Shown here: piece after piece, positions 52,723 through 53,088 of the stretch | How positions within the stretch are numbered: position 1 is the stretch's first letter | Layout of the letters: each line of letters begins with the position of its first letter | Assembly: GCA_028282685.1 (NCBI GenBank) | Contig: JANQHK010000052.1 | Span: 1-53,088 of the forward strand | Direction: 5' to 3' | Source of the DNA: Phycisphaeraceae bacterium | GTDB lineage: Bacteria > Planctomycetota > Phycisphaerae > Phycisphaerales > Zrk34 | Length of the DNA: 53,088 nt | Program-made: the position numbers and the translations under genes | The notes under the pieces: generated by a model | Databases searched by the model: none | What the model was told of the DNA's origin: nothing | The model's input: the letters and a program-made list of their open reading frames with translations, nothing else

Positions 52723-53088
52723 TCACGCTTCGCGCTTGACGAAGACAATCGTCATGTCGTCTTCCTGCGGGGCGCCGCGGGCATGCGCGGTCACGGCGCG
52801 GCGCAACGATTCAATCATCCCCGCACATGGCAGTTCATGGTTTTCGGCCATGAAGCGAGCCACGCCGTTTTCTCCGAATTGCTCGCCGTCGCCATCGGCG
52901 TATTCATAGATCCCGTCGCTGATCAGGCCGACCACGTCGCCGGGTTCGAGAATCATCGGCTGCGGTCTTTCCAGCGCCACGTCGCCCATGATGCCCATGG
53001 GAATGGTGGAAGCGCCCAGCCATTCGCACCGCCCCTCCGCGGCGTGGTAGTGCAGCAGCGGGCCCTGTCCGCCGGAGTGATAGTGAAG
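52723..53088 (-). CDS. RsbU/SpoIIE-type protein phosphatase, C-terminal part (5' end outside window)
   Basis: The reading frame stays open to the window edge; 121 residues are visible. YHSGGQGPLLHYH, GIMGD, DVVGLISDGIYEYAD and EDDMTIVFVKR match the C-terminal half of PP2C-like SpoIIE/RsbU phosphatases, including the metal-binding Asp of LISDG and EDDMT. Such enzymes dephosphorylate anti-anti-sigma factors or similar serine-phosphorylated regulators. Sensor domains, if any, would be upstream of 53088. Confidence 0.88.
   Translation of the reverse strand, partial: LHYHSGGQGPLLHYHAAEGRCEWLGASTIPMGIMGDVALERPQPMILEPGDVVGLISDGIYEYADGDGEQFGENGVARFMAENHELPCAGMIESLRRAVTAHARGAPQEDDMTIVFVKREA

Overview
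The window is chromosomal DNA of a GC-rich bacterium with a Gram-negative envelope: it carries LpxA, TatC, an HpnN-like RND exporter, lipoproteins, DsbD and a flagellar FliM. The gene families, including a GldA/GldF/GldG plus DUF4340 export operon, a Ser/Thr kinase with a C-terminal anchor, RsbU-like phosphatase and LuxR-type fragments, and several small orphan proteins, look most like Planctomycetota, probably Phycisphaerae. That placement is inferred from family resemblance only.

Layout. 1-500: the end of a LuxR-type regulator and tRNA-Ile. 0.6-7.4 kb: gap, then a tightly overlapping minus-strand operon (HDAC-like deacylase, two YkgJ-type Cys-cluster proteins, a plant-like glucuronokinase, GalU), a PD-(D/E)XK-like orphan, and fliM. 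7.6-11.8 kb: DsbD, a RidA-like protein, a membrane-anchored CPPC thioredoxin and a Ser/Thr kinase. 11.9-17.9 kb: a four-gene ABC operon of the gliding/exopolysaccharide-export type. 17.9-25 kb: purF, ribokinase, dnaG-rpoD, tRNA-Lys. 25-31.9 kb: xylA, lipB, lpxA, a WalJ-like metallo-beta-lactamase-fold protein, a large GT-A-like orphan, a small lipoprotein and a two-TM protein. 31.9-33.9 kb: an AT-rich island with an EcoRI-family endonuclease and a D12-class DNA adenine methyltransferase. 33.9-53 kb: dprA, a HAD phosphatase, an ACT protein, an FAD reductase, an acyl-CoA ligase, a SPOR lipoprotein, fumC, trpB, an orphan DNA methylase, two metallophosphoesterases, tatC-tadA, an HpnN-like exporter, a 64-residue orphan, a response regulator, argC and the end of an RsbU/SpoIIE-type phosphatase.

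How the parts work together. dnaG-rpoD is a macromolecular-synthesis operon without rpsU. The glucuronokinase next to GalU suggests a plant-like salvage route from glucuronate to UDP-glucuronate. DsbD and the CPPC thioredoxin form a likely extracytoplasmic thiol-redox pair. The restriction-modification pair is self-contained and looks horizontally acquired.

The points most worth checking are the glucuronokinase/GalU operon, the EcoRI-like nuclease paired with a D12-class methylase, a recurring -10-like hexamer 6-8 nt before start codons (leaderless transcripts), a roughly 90-residue insertion in TatC, a kinase with a MshEN-like N-terminus, and a short inverted-repeat element family with copies near 36.0 and 52.6 kb.
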